Assembly (NCBI GenBank): GCA_030606335.1
Contig: JAUWGP010000014.1
Span: 1-64,000 of the forward strand
Reading direction: 5' to 3'
From: Caldifarciminota bacterium
GTDB taxonomy: Bacteria; Hydrothermota; UBA3073
DNA length: 64,000 bases
Shown here piece after piece: positions 27,917 to 37,200 of this stretch; position 1 is the first letter of the stretch, and each line of letters opens with the position of its first letter. The notes under the pieces are model-generated. The model was not told the DNA's origin. It saw nothing but the letters and a program-made list of their open reading frames with translations, and ran no database searches. The position numbers and the translations under genes were made by a program.

Positions 27917-28918
27917 GTGACCTTCACTACAATATCATTCGATGGCAAAACTGTCAAGGTTCTTGACCAGACAAGACTACCACATGAGGAGACATATCTA
28001 TCTCTATCAACTGTACAGGACATGGCAAATGCTATAAAAGGGCTTATTGTGCGTGGTGCTCCTCTCATCGGTGTTTCTGCTGCATATGGAGTCGTGCTTT
28101 CTGCTTTGATGCATAGAAGAAAAGATATAAATATCTTCAAAAATAATGTTTTAAATGATATTAAACTACTCGCAGGAACAAGACCAACTGCTTTCAACCT
28201 CTTTTATGCACTTGACAAGATGGAAAAGGTTTTGGGTTCGGATACAAGTTCTGTACATAACCTTGTTGGTTTAATCATTGATAAGGCAAAGAAAATACAC
28301 AAAGAGGATATCCAGATGTGTGAAAACATTGGAGATTCTGGAGAATCTATAATACCTGAAAACGGGGTCATTATGACTTACTGTAATGCAGGGGCACTCG
28401 CTACATCAGGTATGGGTACGGCTCTTGCCCCAATATATCGTGCCAAAGAAAAGGGTAAGAAGGTAACTGTATATGTACCTGAAACAAGGCCTCTTCTCCA
28501 GGGTGCCAGACTGACAGCATGGGAACTTTCAAAGAATGATATACCTGTGACCATTATCTGTGACTCTGCAAGGGGATATGTGCTTAAGAAGAAAAAAGTT
28601 GACATGTGTATAGTTGGGGCAGACAGGATTGCAAAAAATGGTGACACGGCAAACAAGGTAGGAACCTATTCACTTGCTGTACTTGCAAAAACAAATAATA
28701 TTCCCTTCTGGGTTGCGGCACCGAAAAGTACCTTTGACAAAACTATAGAAACAGGTCGGGATATTCCAATAGAAGAAAGAGACGAATCTGAAGTAAGGAA
28801 TATCTCAGATAAAACAATTGCACCTGATGTACCTGTATTTAACCCCGCATTTGACGTAACAGAAGCAAACCTCATCACTGGATTTATAACGGATGAGGGC
28901 ATCATAAAACCCTCATAA
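27917..28918 (+). CDS. mtnA: S-methyl-5-thioribose-1-phosphate isomerase
   Basis: Isomerises methylthioribose 1-phosphate to methylthioribulose 1-phosphate in methionine salvage. I prefer the GTG at 27917 (333 residues), 8 nt after GGGAG; an ATG 16 codons upstream would add a segment encoded by a CTCTGTG-type repeat. Family motifs: IVRGAPLIGVSAAYG, TYCNAGALATSGMGTALAP (catalytic Cys), YVPETRPLLQGARLTAWEL and VGADRIAKNGDTANKVGTY. No other salvage genes are nearby. Some homologs work on ribose 1,5-bisphosphate or related sugars. Confidence 0.92.
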   Translation: MTFTTISFDGKTVKVLDQTRLPHEETYLSLSTVQDMANAIKGLIVRGAPLIGVSAAYGVVLSALMHRRKDINIFKNNVLNDIKLLAGTRPTAFNLFYALDKMEKVLGSDTSSVHNLVGLIIDKAKKIHKEDIQMCENIGDSGESIIPENGVIMTYCNAGALATSGMGTALAPIYRAKEKGKKVTVYVPETRPLLQGARLTAWELSKNDIPVTIICDSARGYVLKKKKVDMCIVGADRIAKNGDTANKVGTYSLAVLAKTNNIPFWVAAPKSTFDKTIETGRDIPIEERDESEVRNISDKTIAPDVPVFNPAFDVTEANLITGFITDEGIIKPS

Positions 28919-29255
28919 ATCCCCATCCTGATAGCTATATATTTATTTCGGATTACAGATTGTGGATTGTAGTTTTAGATTGCATTTTACGTTTTGCACT
29001 TCATACCTTACGATTTACTATTACTAATAACTTATTACCTAAAACCAATATTTTTTAACTTTGTGTCTTCGTGGTTACAGTCAGGTAGGTGTGGTGAATT
29101 TTCCCTTGACTTTTTCAGAATTTCGTGGTATAATAACACCCCACGATTAAAAACATTCAGAAGCAGCAGTTCTTATCAATAGTATACTACAGTTTAATAA
29201 AATAATAAAATGACAGGATTTGAACCTGTTCTATAATATTAATTTTGGAGTATAT
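28919..29255. other. Intergenic region before C1 peptidase
   Basis: AT-rich, 337 nt, with a consensus promoter at 29106-29134. A CTTCGTGGTTACAG segment belongs to the CTCTGTG-type repeats. Nothing else seen. Confidence 0.5.
29106..29134 (+). promoter_or_regulatory. Sigma70-type promoter for C1 peptidase
   Basis: TTGACT 29106-29111 and TATAAT 29129-29134, spacer 17 bp, 121 nt before the chosen start. Confidence 0.65.
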
Positions 29256-30095
29256 ATGGATAGAATTTATAAAATGGGATGGATACCTGATTATCCTGAT
29301 ATAAGAGACTATACCCCGGAACATGAGATGGTAGCACCTATCCTTAAAAAGATAGAATCTAAAGATAAACAACTTCCATCCTCAGTAGATTTAAGACAGT
29401 GGTGTCCGCCTATCGAGGACCAGGGAAACCTCGGCTCCTGTACAGCACAATCAGGCGTCGCACTTGTTGAATATTATGAAAGACGTGCCTTTGGTAAACA
29501 TATAGATGCATCAAGACTATTTCTATACAAAACCACAAGAAACCTCCTTCACTGGGAAGGAGACACCGGAGCAACCATAAGGTCAACTATGGGTGCGATG
29601 GTCTTGTTTGGTATTCCACCAGAGGATTACTGGTTATATAACATAGAGAAGTTTGACGAAGAACCACCTGCATTCTGCTATTCATTTGCCAAGGAATACC
29701 AATCTATTCGATATTTTAGACTCGACTCCATAAATACAACCAAAACTAAACTCCTTGAGGAGATAAAAAAACATCTTACTGAGGGTATTCCCTGCATGTT
29801 TGGTTTCACTGTCTATGACTCTATTGAAGGCGCAGCAGAAGACGGTAAGATTCCTTTTCCATCTTTGGGTGAACGAGTGACAGGTGGACACGCAATCGTT
29901 GCTGTAGGTTATGACGATAAGATAAAAATAAAGAATAGTAAGGGTGCTCTGCTTATCAGGAATTCCTGGGGAACGGTATGGGGTGTTGACGGATATGGAT
30001 ATCTTCCGTATGACTATGTACTGCAAGGTCTTGCGCGTGACTTCTGGTCGGTTCTAAAAACTGAGTGGGTTGATACTGGTGAATTCACAACGTAA
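29256..30095 (+). CDS. Papain-like (C1 family) cysteine peptidase, no signal peptide
   Basis: A 279-residue cysteine protease of the papain superfamily. The start at 29256 follows TTGGAG; the upstream in-frame ATG at 29220 lacks a ribosome-binding site. Catalytic residues are readable: oxyanion Gln56 and nucleophile Cys62 in DQGNLGSCTAQ, His212 in GGHAIVAVGYDD, and Asn236 in LIRNSWGTVWG. There is no long pro-region and no signal peptide, unlike most secreted papains. The N-terminus resembles bacterial and archaeal C1 proteins that start MGWIPDYPDIRDYTP. Substrate unknown; a cytoplasmic or unconventional export location is inferred. Confidence 0.88.
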   Translation: MDRIYKMGWIPDYPDIRDYTPEHEMVAPILKKIESKDKQLPSSVDLRQWCPPIEDQGNLGSCTAQSGVALVEYYERRAFGKHIDASRLFLYKTTRNLLHWEGDTGATIRSTMGAMVLFGIPPEDYWLYNIEKFDEEPPAFCYSFAKEYQSIRYFRLDSINTTKTKLLEEIKKHLTEGIPCMFGFTVYDSIEGAAEDGKIPFPSLGERVTGGHAIVAVGYDDKIKIKNSKGALLIRNSWGTVWGVDGYGYLPYDYVLQGLARDFWSVLKTEWVDTGEFTT

Positions 30096-30226
30096 AAATG
30101 TATATTTCTAATTGTGAATAAATTTTACATTTTAATTTGTAATTTTGAAATTTTATATTTAATATTTTATTTAATAAAACCATAATTGCTTAATTATAAT
30201 TTACTTTAGCATCAGGAGGAGGGTAT

Positions 30227-30598
30227 ATGCCAACTATAAACCAACTCATCAGAAAGCCAAGAAAAAAATTGACATCACGCTCTAAAGCCCCTGCACTTGA
30301 GGGCTCTCCCCAGAAAAGAGGAGTATGTACAAGGGTATACACAACTACCCCCAAGAAACCAAATTCTGCTTTGAGAAAGGTAGCAAGGGTGAGGTTGACG
30401 AATGGATATGAGGTCACCTGCTATATACCTGGAGAGGGTCACAATCTTCAGGAGCACTCCATAGTACTTGTGAGAGGAGGAAGGGTAAAAGACCTTCCTG
30501 GTGTGAGGTATCATATTGTTAGAGGAGTACTCGATACTGGCGGCGTTGAGGGTAGGAAGAAATCAAGGTCTCTTTACGGCGTAAAGAGACAAAAATAA
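30227..30598 (+). CDS. rpsL: 30S ribosomal protein S12 (solitary)
   Basis: Decoding-centre protein of the small subunit, 123 residues, with GGAGGAGGG before the [22 protein letters not shown] contains Lys43, the residue changed in streptomycin-resistant strains. [13 protein letters not shown] has Lys88 and Asp89 (the methylthiolation site); all are wild type. In most bacteria rpsL starts the str operon followed by rpsG, fusA and tuf. Here the next gene is on the opposite strand, so rpsL is separated from that operon. A TATAAT-like box lies near 30194 without a good -35. Confidence 0.97.
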   Translation: MPTINQLIRKPRKKLTSRSKAPALEGSPQKRGVCTRVYTTTPKKPNSALRKVARVRLTNGYEVTCYIPGEGHNLQEHSIVLVRGGRVKDLPGVRYHIVRGVLDTGGVEGRKKSRSLYGVKRQK

Positions 30599-30609
30599 TT
30601 ATTATATAG

Positions 30610-31365
30610 TTAATCTGATACTGGAAATTTTTTAAAACTGGCTACAAAAAGACCGATTAAACCCATAATTATTATAAAACAGTATACCCACTGATTTGTT
30701 ATAAAACTACTTTGCGATGAGCCCGTAATATAGCGATGTGAGAGGTAACTTATCTCAACAGAAAGAGAAGCAACAATTATACTAACGGTCATCGTTCTCA
30801 AAATAACTCCAATCCTAAGTAAACCAAATCTCTTCCCGTGAATAAGAAAAACCTTTGAGTACTTCATTACAGCTAACGAATTAACAAACAAATAGAGCGA
30901 AAGACCGAAGAAAAAAAGCAGTATTAACCCCACTGTAGTCAATATAATTTTAACCTCCCTAATCTCTTTCCACAGCTCAGCTACTGCCTTCTCTCCATAT
31001 AAAACACCAATAACACCCTCAATTCCTTTGAGCCGTGCAGCAAGCTCTTTTAGAAATCCTTCTTCCCTTTTTGAGGAATACACACCCATTACATATGGAA
31101 GTTCTACCTTATCAAGAATTTCAGACCTGGATCTGCCTCTCATGTTCTTTATTATATCAGGCTCTTCAATCTCTTTTAACCCTGTTACACCCTCTGTATT
31201 CACAATCAAAGCCATAGCAGCCTCTTTATCACTCCCACTATCGATAAATACCCTCATCTCTATCTTTTCTAATTGTTTTTGGAATTCTATATCCCTCTGC
31301 CAGTAATAAAAGAGAGTCAAAAAAAGAAAAAGAGATGATAAAAACATTGTAATTATGTGTTTCAT
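30610..31365 (-). CDS. ftsX: Cell division ABC permease FtsX-like
   Basis: A 251-residue membrane protein with four predicted transmembrane segments: N-terminal (about 5-22), about 140-162, about 185-212 and about 228-245. A periplasmic loop of about 110 residues follows the first. This is the FtsX layout, which couples ATP hydrolysis by FtsE to activation of septal peptidoglycan hydrolases. The sequence is divergent. The assignment rests on topology and on the 4-nt overlap with the upstream ftsE-like gene. Confidence 0.78.
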   Translation of the reverse strand: MKHIITMFLSSLFLFLTLFYYWQRDIEFQKQLEKIEMRVFIDSGSDKEAAMALIVNTEGVTGLKEIEEPDIIKNMRGRSRSEILDKVELPYVMGVYSSKREEGFLKELAARLKGIEGVIGVLYGEKAVAELWKEIREVKIILTTVGLILLFFFGLSLYLFVNSLAVMKYSKVFLIHGKRFGLLRIGVILRTMTVSIIVASLSVEISYLSHRYITGSSQSSFITNQWVYCFIIIMGLIGLFVASFKKFPVSD

Positions 31366-31955
31366 AGCATAAATATTCTATTGTTTGGAAATCGATTGAC
31401 AACCTCTTCATCCTTTGTGGTCATAAGAATAGTAGTGCCGCGTCCATGCAAACCTGCAAGCATCTCCATGATTTCCCACTTCTTATCCTTCAGATTTACT
31501 GTTGGCTCATCAAGCATCGCCAGAATAGGTCTTTTGGCATAAAGAATTGCCAATTGTAATAAATCTCTTTCCCCCCTTGATAGTCTCGATGTCGTTAAAT
31601 CCTTCTTTCCAAGAAGTCCAACTATCTTCAACGAATCGTACGCCCTATCCCTTCCGTCTGTAACAAATAGAAGATTTCTAATCAGTGAGTAATTTTCAAA
31701 GAGTACTGGTTTATCCAAAAACAAACCCGACTTTTTAAAAACAAACAGTCTCTTTTGGATAGAAATCCTTCTTGATGACATCCCCATTACTATAACCTCG
31801 CCCCTCTTTGGGGTAATTTCAAAGGAAGCAAGTCTTATAGTAGTAGTTTTTCCAGCACCGGTCTTACCCACGAGGATGAAAAATTCTCCCTTTTCAATCC
31901 TAAAGCTGAAGTCCTTGAACACAGGAGGAAAAGACACATCAACAAACTCAATCAT
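31362..31955 (-). CDS. ftsE: Cell division ATP-binding protein FtsE-like
   Basis: A 197-residue ABC ATPase. Walker A is ILVGKTGAGKTTTIRL (about residues 29-44), the signature is SRLSRGERDLLQLA (divergent: SRGE instead of SGGE), and Walker B is PILAMLDEPTVNL. The switch region is TTILMTTKDEEVV, with Lys in place of the usual switch His. It is shorter than typical FtsE (about 220). It overlaps the FtsX-like gene by 4 nt, which is the main argument for FtsE. The atypical signature and missing His may mean weak ATPase activity. Confidence 0.75.
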   Translation of the reverse strand: MIEFVDVSFPPVFKDFSFRIEKGEFFILVGKTGAGKTTTIRLASFEITPKRGEVIVMGMSSRRISIQKRLFVFKKSGLFLDKPVLFENYSLIRNLLFVTDGRDRAYDSLKIVGLLGKKDLTTSRLSRGERDLLQLAILYAKRPILAMLDEPTVNLKDKKWEIMEMLAGLHGRGTTILMTTKDEEVVNRFPNNRIFML

Positions 31956-32001
31956 ATTATAAAAAACTAAATCTTTAAAAATACAGGCTTATTTTATGAG
32001 T

Positions 32002-32030
32002 ATTATATCATAAAAAAGAGAATAAGTCAA
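32002..32030 (-). promoter_or_regulatory. Sigma70-type promoter for ftsE-ftsX
   Basis: On the minus strand TTGACT (32030-32025) and TATAAT (32007-32002) with a 17-bp spacer, 46 nt before the ftsE start. Confidence 0.7.
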
Positions 32031-32122
32031 CAATTTTGTTTATTCATCAATAATAAGTACTCACCCTTAGTGCTCAATGGCTGGCAAGCATGAAATTGCT
32101 TTATCCACTCATATAAAAAAGC

Positions 32123-32151
32123 TTGAAAAATCCATAAAAAAGTATTATAGT
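32123..32151 (+). promoter_or_regulatory. Tandem promoter P1 of secreted-protein gene
   Basis: TTGAAA 32123-32128 and TATAGT 32146-32151, spacer 17 bp. The most divergent of three repeats with a 63-bp period. Confidence 0.65.
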
Positions 32152-32185
32152 ATATACGAAGAATAAAAGTTTTTTAATTTTTTAC

Positions 32186-32214
32186 TTGACAAATACGAAA
32201 AAAAGTATTATAAT
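32186..32214 (+). promoter_or_regulatory. Tandem promoter P2 of secreted-protein gene
   Basis: TTGACA 32186-32191 and TATAAT 32209-32214, spacer 17 bp, perfect consensus. Identical in spacing and surrounding sequence to P3, exactly 63 bp upstream of it. Confidence 0.8.
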
Positions 32215-32248
32215 ATATACGAAGGATAAAAGTTTTTTAATTTTTTAC

Positions 32249-32277
32249 TTGACAAATACGAAAAAAAGTATTATAAT
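32249..32277 (+). promoter_or_regulatory. Tandem promoter P3 of secreted-protein gene
   Basis: TTGACA 32249-32254 and TATAAT 32272-32277, spacer 17 bp, perfect consensus. Third unit of the tandem array, about 197 nt upstream of the start codon. Confidence 0.8.
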
Positions 32278-32473
32278 AATATAGAGAAGTAAATTTTATA
32301 GATTGTTTTGACTTTTAAACATACTAAAGTATAGATAGTAATTATAAGATATATAGAGTAATACAAATATATAAGTAAATAGTATAGTGCGGCCTTCAGG
32401 TTTGAGGGGATGTAATAAGTTTTTTTGTTTGATTGTTTTAAAACATATTGTTACTTTTAAGGAGGAGGTTGAA

Positions 32474-33604
32474 ATGGAAGGAAGAAAATTTGTATGTCTT
32501 GCCTTAGCCATTGTGCTCGCGAGTGGGATGGCATATGCAGCCCAAGTTGAAGTCTCTGGAGGTTGTTTGAATTCACCCTTACCTATAGACCCAGGCACAC
32601 AGCATGAAGATATGTACTGGCTAAAATTTAGAACATTTGGAGGTACTGCAACCGTTGATAAGATTACGATTCAGAACAGAGTTCAAGCTGCTCACACTAC
32701 AACTGCTACTGATGTTGATACTATAGAGATATGGTATGATAGTGACAACAACACAAATTTTAGTCCCACTCTAGATACACGTTTAGACTGGAGCCTTGTC
32801 ACTGATGACTTTTCAGGGGGATGGGCTACACTCGATTTCACTGATTTTTCTGTCACTAATACCTGGTCAAGGTACTATTTCATTGTTTTTGACATTAGCC
32901 CGACAGCACCTGGGTGGCATTATGTTGGCACATATATGCCAGATAGTACTTATGTCGTCCTCTCTAGTGCAGATACTGTTACTAATCAACATTTTCCGCA
33001 TGGAAAATTCTGTGACCAGCCACTGCCTGTAGTGTTGACCTCATTTAATGCTCATCCTGGCAATAAGGCAGTCACATTGAGGTGGAGAACTGAGAGTGAG
33101 ATGGGCAGCATCAGGTGGATAATAGAGCGTAGCATTGCAAAAGGCGGAGAATACGAAAGGATAGGGTATGCAGAGGCTCAGGGGTATGTGACATATCGTA
33201 CTGACTATGAATTCACTGATAGAAATCTGAAAAATGACGTTACCTACTGGTATAAGTTGACTGTAGAGTGCGTGGATGGAACCGATTCTTTCGGTCCAGT
33301 CTCAGCCACCCCAAGTGATAGGCTGTCACCATCTGTCTCGTTTAAGATATGCCCCAATCCATTCAAGGGAACCACTAAGATAGAGTACACACTATCTGAG
33401 AACTGCCATGTAAGCCTGAATATATATGATTATTCAGGAAGAATAGTGAGAACATTGGTTGATACGGATAAATCTGTAGGCCCTCACTTTTCGACCTGGG
33501 ATGGTAAGGATTCAGACGGAATAGAGGTGACAGCAGGTGCATACCTCTGTCTGATGAGCAGTAACGGAGTTAGCTGCACAAAGAAGATAATGGTGCTGAA
33601 GTAA
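32474..33604 (+). CDS. Secreted protein with C-terminal T9SS/FlgD-like sorting domain
   Basis: A protein of 376 residues from the Met at 32474, preceded by AAGGAGGAGG. An N-terminal signal peptide (about 1-21) ends AYA-AQ. A beta-rich N-terminal domain is followed by LPVVLTSFNAHPGNKAVTLR, which opens a fibronectin-type module (about 185-285) common in type IX cargo. The C-terminal domain (about 290-376) has ICPNPFKGTTKIEYTL, VSLNIYDYSGRIVRTL and WDGKDSDG, ending in KKIMVLK, typical of type A sorting signals. Three tandem consensus promoters suggest very high expression, so it could be an abundant surface protein. Function unknown. Confidence 0.85.
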   Translation: MEGRKFVCLALAIVLASGMAYAAQVEVSGGCLNSPLPIDPGTQHEDMYWLKFRTFGGTATVDKITIQNRVQAAHTTTATDVDTIEIWYDSDNNTNFSPTLDTRLDWSLVTDDFSGGWATLDFTDFSVTNTWSRYYFIVFDISPTAPGWHYVGTYMPDSTYVVLSSADTVTNQHFPHGKFCDQPLPVVLTSFNAHPGNKAVTLRWRTESEMGSIRWIIERSIAKGGEYERIGYAEAQGYVTYRTDYEFTDRNLKNDVTYWYKLTVECVDGTDSFGPVSATPSDRLSPSVSFKICPNPFKGTTKIEYTLSENCHVSLNIYDYSGRIVRTLVDTDKSVGPHFSTWDGKDSDGIEVTAGAYLCLMSSNGVSCTKKIMVLK

Positions 33605-33629
33605 GAAAATTCAGCCATCCGTCATATAA

Positions 33630-33666
33630 ACTGCCGAGGTCTTAATCGACTTCGGCAGTTTTTTTA
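33630..33666 (+). terminator. Rho-independent terminator of secreted-protein gene
   Basis: ACTGCCGAGGTC and GACTTCGGCAGT form a 12-bp stem (one G-U pair) around TTAATC, followed by a run of eight T. It lies 26 nt after the stop. Confidence 0.88.
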
Positions 33667-34136
33667 TAGTATATTACTCCCTCCAAATACGAGATTGCTC
33701 CATAACTACAAGAAAAATGATGTGTCATTGCGAGCGAACGAAGTGAGCGCGGCAATCTCATCCAGGCGTCTGTCGTTGCGAGCGAACGAAGTGAGCGTGG
33801 CAATCTCATCCAGGCGTCTGTCGTTGCGAGCGAACGAAGTGAGCGTGGCAATCTCATCCTCAATATTATTGTCTTCCTTAACAGTCCAAAGACTTTCACT
33901 TCTATTCACTCTCTTTAGATCCCAAGGATTGAGATTGCTTCGTCGTCCGTCAAGAAGTGCGACGGACTCCTCGCAATGACAGGAAGTAACATGTCTGTCA
34001 TTGCGAGCGAACGAAGTGAGCGTGGTAATCTCATCCCTTAATACTGCTCCATCCAAATATGAGATTGTTTCATCCATAAGGATTCGCAATGACGAAAAAT
34101 TATTCAGTTATACAATTTCAATTTAATATAAAATCC
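33667..34136. repeat. REP-like cluster with 48-bp tandem repeat
   Basis: Three consecutive 48-bp units (33725, 33773, 33821) each contain GCGAGCGAACGAAGTGAGCG followed by GGCAATCTCATCC. Further inverted or partial units are at 33938-33985, 33995-34036 and 34060-34095. Open frames here translate to repeated RANEVSVAISS-like peptides and are not genes. Confidence 0.8.
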
Positions 34137-34165
34137 TTGACAAGTAAGCTTTTTTAGTTTATAAT
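34137..34165 (+). promoter_or_regulatory. Sigma70-type promoter for PorU-like gene
   Basis: TTGACA 34137-34142 and TATAAT 34160-34165, spacer 17 bp, 63 nt before the ATG. Confidence 0.75.
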
Positions 34166-34228
34166 ATACAATCTATCGTTTTGTAATATTTTTGAATTTT
34201 GATATTTAATCTTTGATTTTATTCATAT

Positions 34229-37200
34229 ATGTCCTTACTAATTTTTCTACTGACTACTTGCTCTCCTTTCATCTTAACTTCTCATACCTCAACTGGAATG
34301 GAGATTGAAGTAGAACTACAATCCCCTGTAAAACCACCTTTCTCTACTACTATTTGTATTCCACAGGATGGAGGAGTTACTCTCACAACAGCATTATTAG
34401 ATAGTGAACTTATTGAATATGATTATTCGTTAACCCGAGATTTTGCTCCTGCAAACGGGGAGGAATATAATATAAAACAGCCTAATATTGCAGAGGTCAA
34501 GATTCTTGGAATTTTAAGAGACTACAGGGTAGCGGGTATTACTGTATTTCCTTATAGAAAAACAAGGAATGGAATAAAATTCTACAAGAAAATATTACTC
34601 AAGATAAGTTTCGAAAAACCTGCTATTGTGAATAAATACCTTCTATACTCAAGGTTCGAAGATTTGTATAATAACATAATACTAAACCATCAACATACAA
34701 AGGAATGGATAGCAAAAAGGGAAGAAAAGATGTTAGATTGGAAGCCAGATGGGGTGAAGCTTGAGATTAGAGAGGATGGTTTATACAGGGTCACATATGA
34801 AGAGCTCCTTGATGCAGGTATATCCCTTTCCGGATTTAACCCTACAACGATAAAGTTAAAAAACTTAAGCAAAGAGATACCCATATTTGTATGGGGTGAG
34901 GATGATGGAAGCTTTAATAAAGGAGATTATATAGAATTTTACGGAAAATTCCCAAGAGGAGATAAGACCTACTTTCACCCCTATACACAAAGTAATGTGT
35001 ACTGGTTATCATACGGTGGTTCTTCTGGGCAGAGACTTGTAAAGGAAAGTGGGCGATTGAAAAACCCGGAAAGAGAGCTCGCCTATGCATTTACCTGTAC
35101 ATTACACATAGAAGAGGATAAATACTTTTCAAGACATGCATCAGATGACTACTGGTTCTACGAATTAGCATCAATGGGCGAAATAGTTGAGGTGGAATTC
35201 GATATAGAATCCCCTGACTCTATCTCTCTTGAACCAACTCGGGTTATCGTAGATTTGTACGGAAGAACAGATTACGAACACAATGCAATACACACCCTTG
35301 GGAACTATTACATAGGTACAGCAAACTGGTGGGGAGTGTATCCACACACATTTGAGGCAGAAGGTCCCACAAATAACCTTCTACAAGGTGGAAAGAATAA
35401 ATATCAGCTTATCTGCCAGGGTTCAGAGGACTATATATATCTGAATTTCATTGAACTCATTTATAAAAGGACATACAGGGTAATAGATAATTATATTGAG
35501 TTCAGGTCACCTGGGGTGGGGGTGTGGGAATTCAGGTTAGAGGGATTCACCTCTCCAGGCATATCACTTTATAGGCTTGAACACAGCAAGTTCACAGAGT
35601 TTGAAGTCGAGTTTAATGAACTTGATTCTACGTATACTCTTATATTTGAGGATAAGGTTTATACAGATACAAAATATATCGCTCTTACTAACAACCAAAA
35701 AAAGATTCCTGATATTACCATCCCTTCATATGGTAGGGATATAACAACAATCGAGCAAGCAGACTATGTGATAATCACATACGACTCTCTAAAGGAAGCA
35801 TGCGAAAGATATAAAGAATTCAGAAAAAATGAATATAGCGTGGAAATAGTCACTTGTGAGGAGATATATGACTATTTTGGTTATGGTATCATCAGCGCCG
35901 ACGCAATAAGAGATTTCATCAAATTCTCATTCTCAAATTGGAATACATCAATCTGTCTTCTCGTAGGGGATGGTGTACATAATAAACATATTCCCTATGG
36001 AACCTCTGGGAATCTTATCCCTGTTAAACTGGAGGATACTGAGATGTGGGGATATACTGCTTCTGACAACTTTTATGCCTGTGTTTGTGGCGAGGATTTA
36101 CTTCCAGATATTATGATTGGCAGGCTTCCTCTGAGAACAGAAGATGAGGTGGACTTATATCTAAGTCAGGTTATAGAGTATGAGGAAGAACCCGAGTATG
36201 GTGGTTGGAAAAGGAACCTCTTATTCATATCAGGTGTTGGTGGGGTTGGATATACTACATTCAGAGAGCAGATCAAAGAACTTATTAAATATGTACCCCC
36301 CTGGTTTATTCCTTCCCATATAGATGCAACAATAAGCACATCCAGTGATGTAATTGAAGAGATAAATGAAGGTAGGTCTCTTGTCCTATTCAAGGGTCAT
36401 GGAGGAGGAGGTATATGGTCCGACAACAGTATACTTGATATTGACGATTTAAACTTCCTCAATAATGGTGGTATGCTGCCATGCGTATTAAGTTTTACGT
36501 GTTTTACCACAGCATTCGATGGGGGTGCGTCGCTTGGTGAGGAATTTGTAAAAAATGGTGGGCTTTGTTGCTTTGGAGCAACAGGTGTAGGATGGTTCTT
36601 GAATGATATGTTTATGGCTGAGGAGCTCCTTTTAAAGATATGGGATAGAAACTTGGGAGCCGCAATATTATCTTCAAAACTATCCTACATATCCAAGTAC
36701 TACTACTGGGGACATCTCGCCTACTCACAAGTAAAACAGTATCTACTCCTTGGGGATCCCGCTCTAAATTTAAATTTTCCAGACACAACATCGCTTGATG
36801 TCTCCCCGAAATATGTAGATGTAGGAGGTAATATCACTATATCTTCAATGGGTGAGATGGATTTTGATATCTCCTCGAATGGCGTTATTCATTATAGAGA
36901 TACAATCATTGGAGAGACTACAATAACCCTTCCTGAAGAAATAGAGGGTAGGAACATGGTGAGGGGATATCTATTTGATACAGATGAAGCAGGTATCAAC
37001 TATATAACAATCGGTGCTCCATATATAGGTGAACCCATAATAAACCCAGAATCCCCCATAAGTGGTGACTCTGTATGGATTTCTGCAATTATTAAATATC
37101 CTGAAACAATCCCTGTTAAACTAACATACTGGAAAAGGGGCTCCCCATCAACGGAAATACCTATGGTCGATGATAGCCTTTATACTACAACATCACCTAT

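Larger units (their letters stand above)
31956..32473. other. Divergent region: ftsE promoter and triple tandem promoter
   Basis: This 518-nt AT-rich region holds a minus-strand promoter for ftsE and three plus-strand promoters within 63-bp tandem repeats, annotated individually. From 32278 to 32473 is a long leader of the secreted-protein gene, with GGCCTTCAGGTTTGAGGGG near 32392. Confidence 0.65.

Noticed and set aside
33725-33866. Possible CRISPR array
   Set aside because: The 48-bp units are directly contiguous with no unique spacers, and no cas genes are in the window.
33642-34089. Open frames on both strands encoding repeated RANEVSVAISS-like peptides
   Set aside because: They are translations of the REP-like 48-bp repeats, with no ribosome-binding site or family resemblance.
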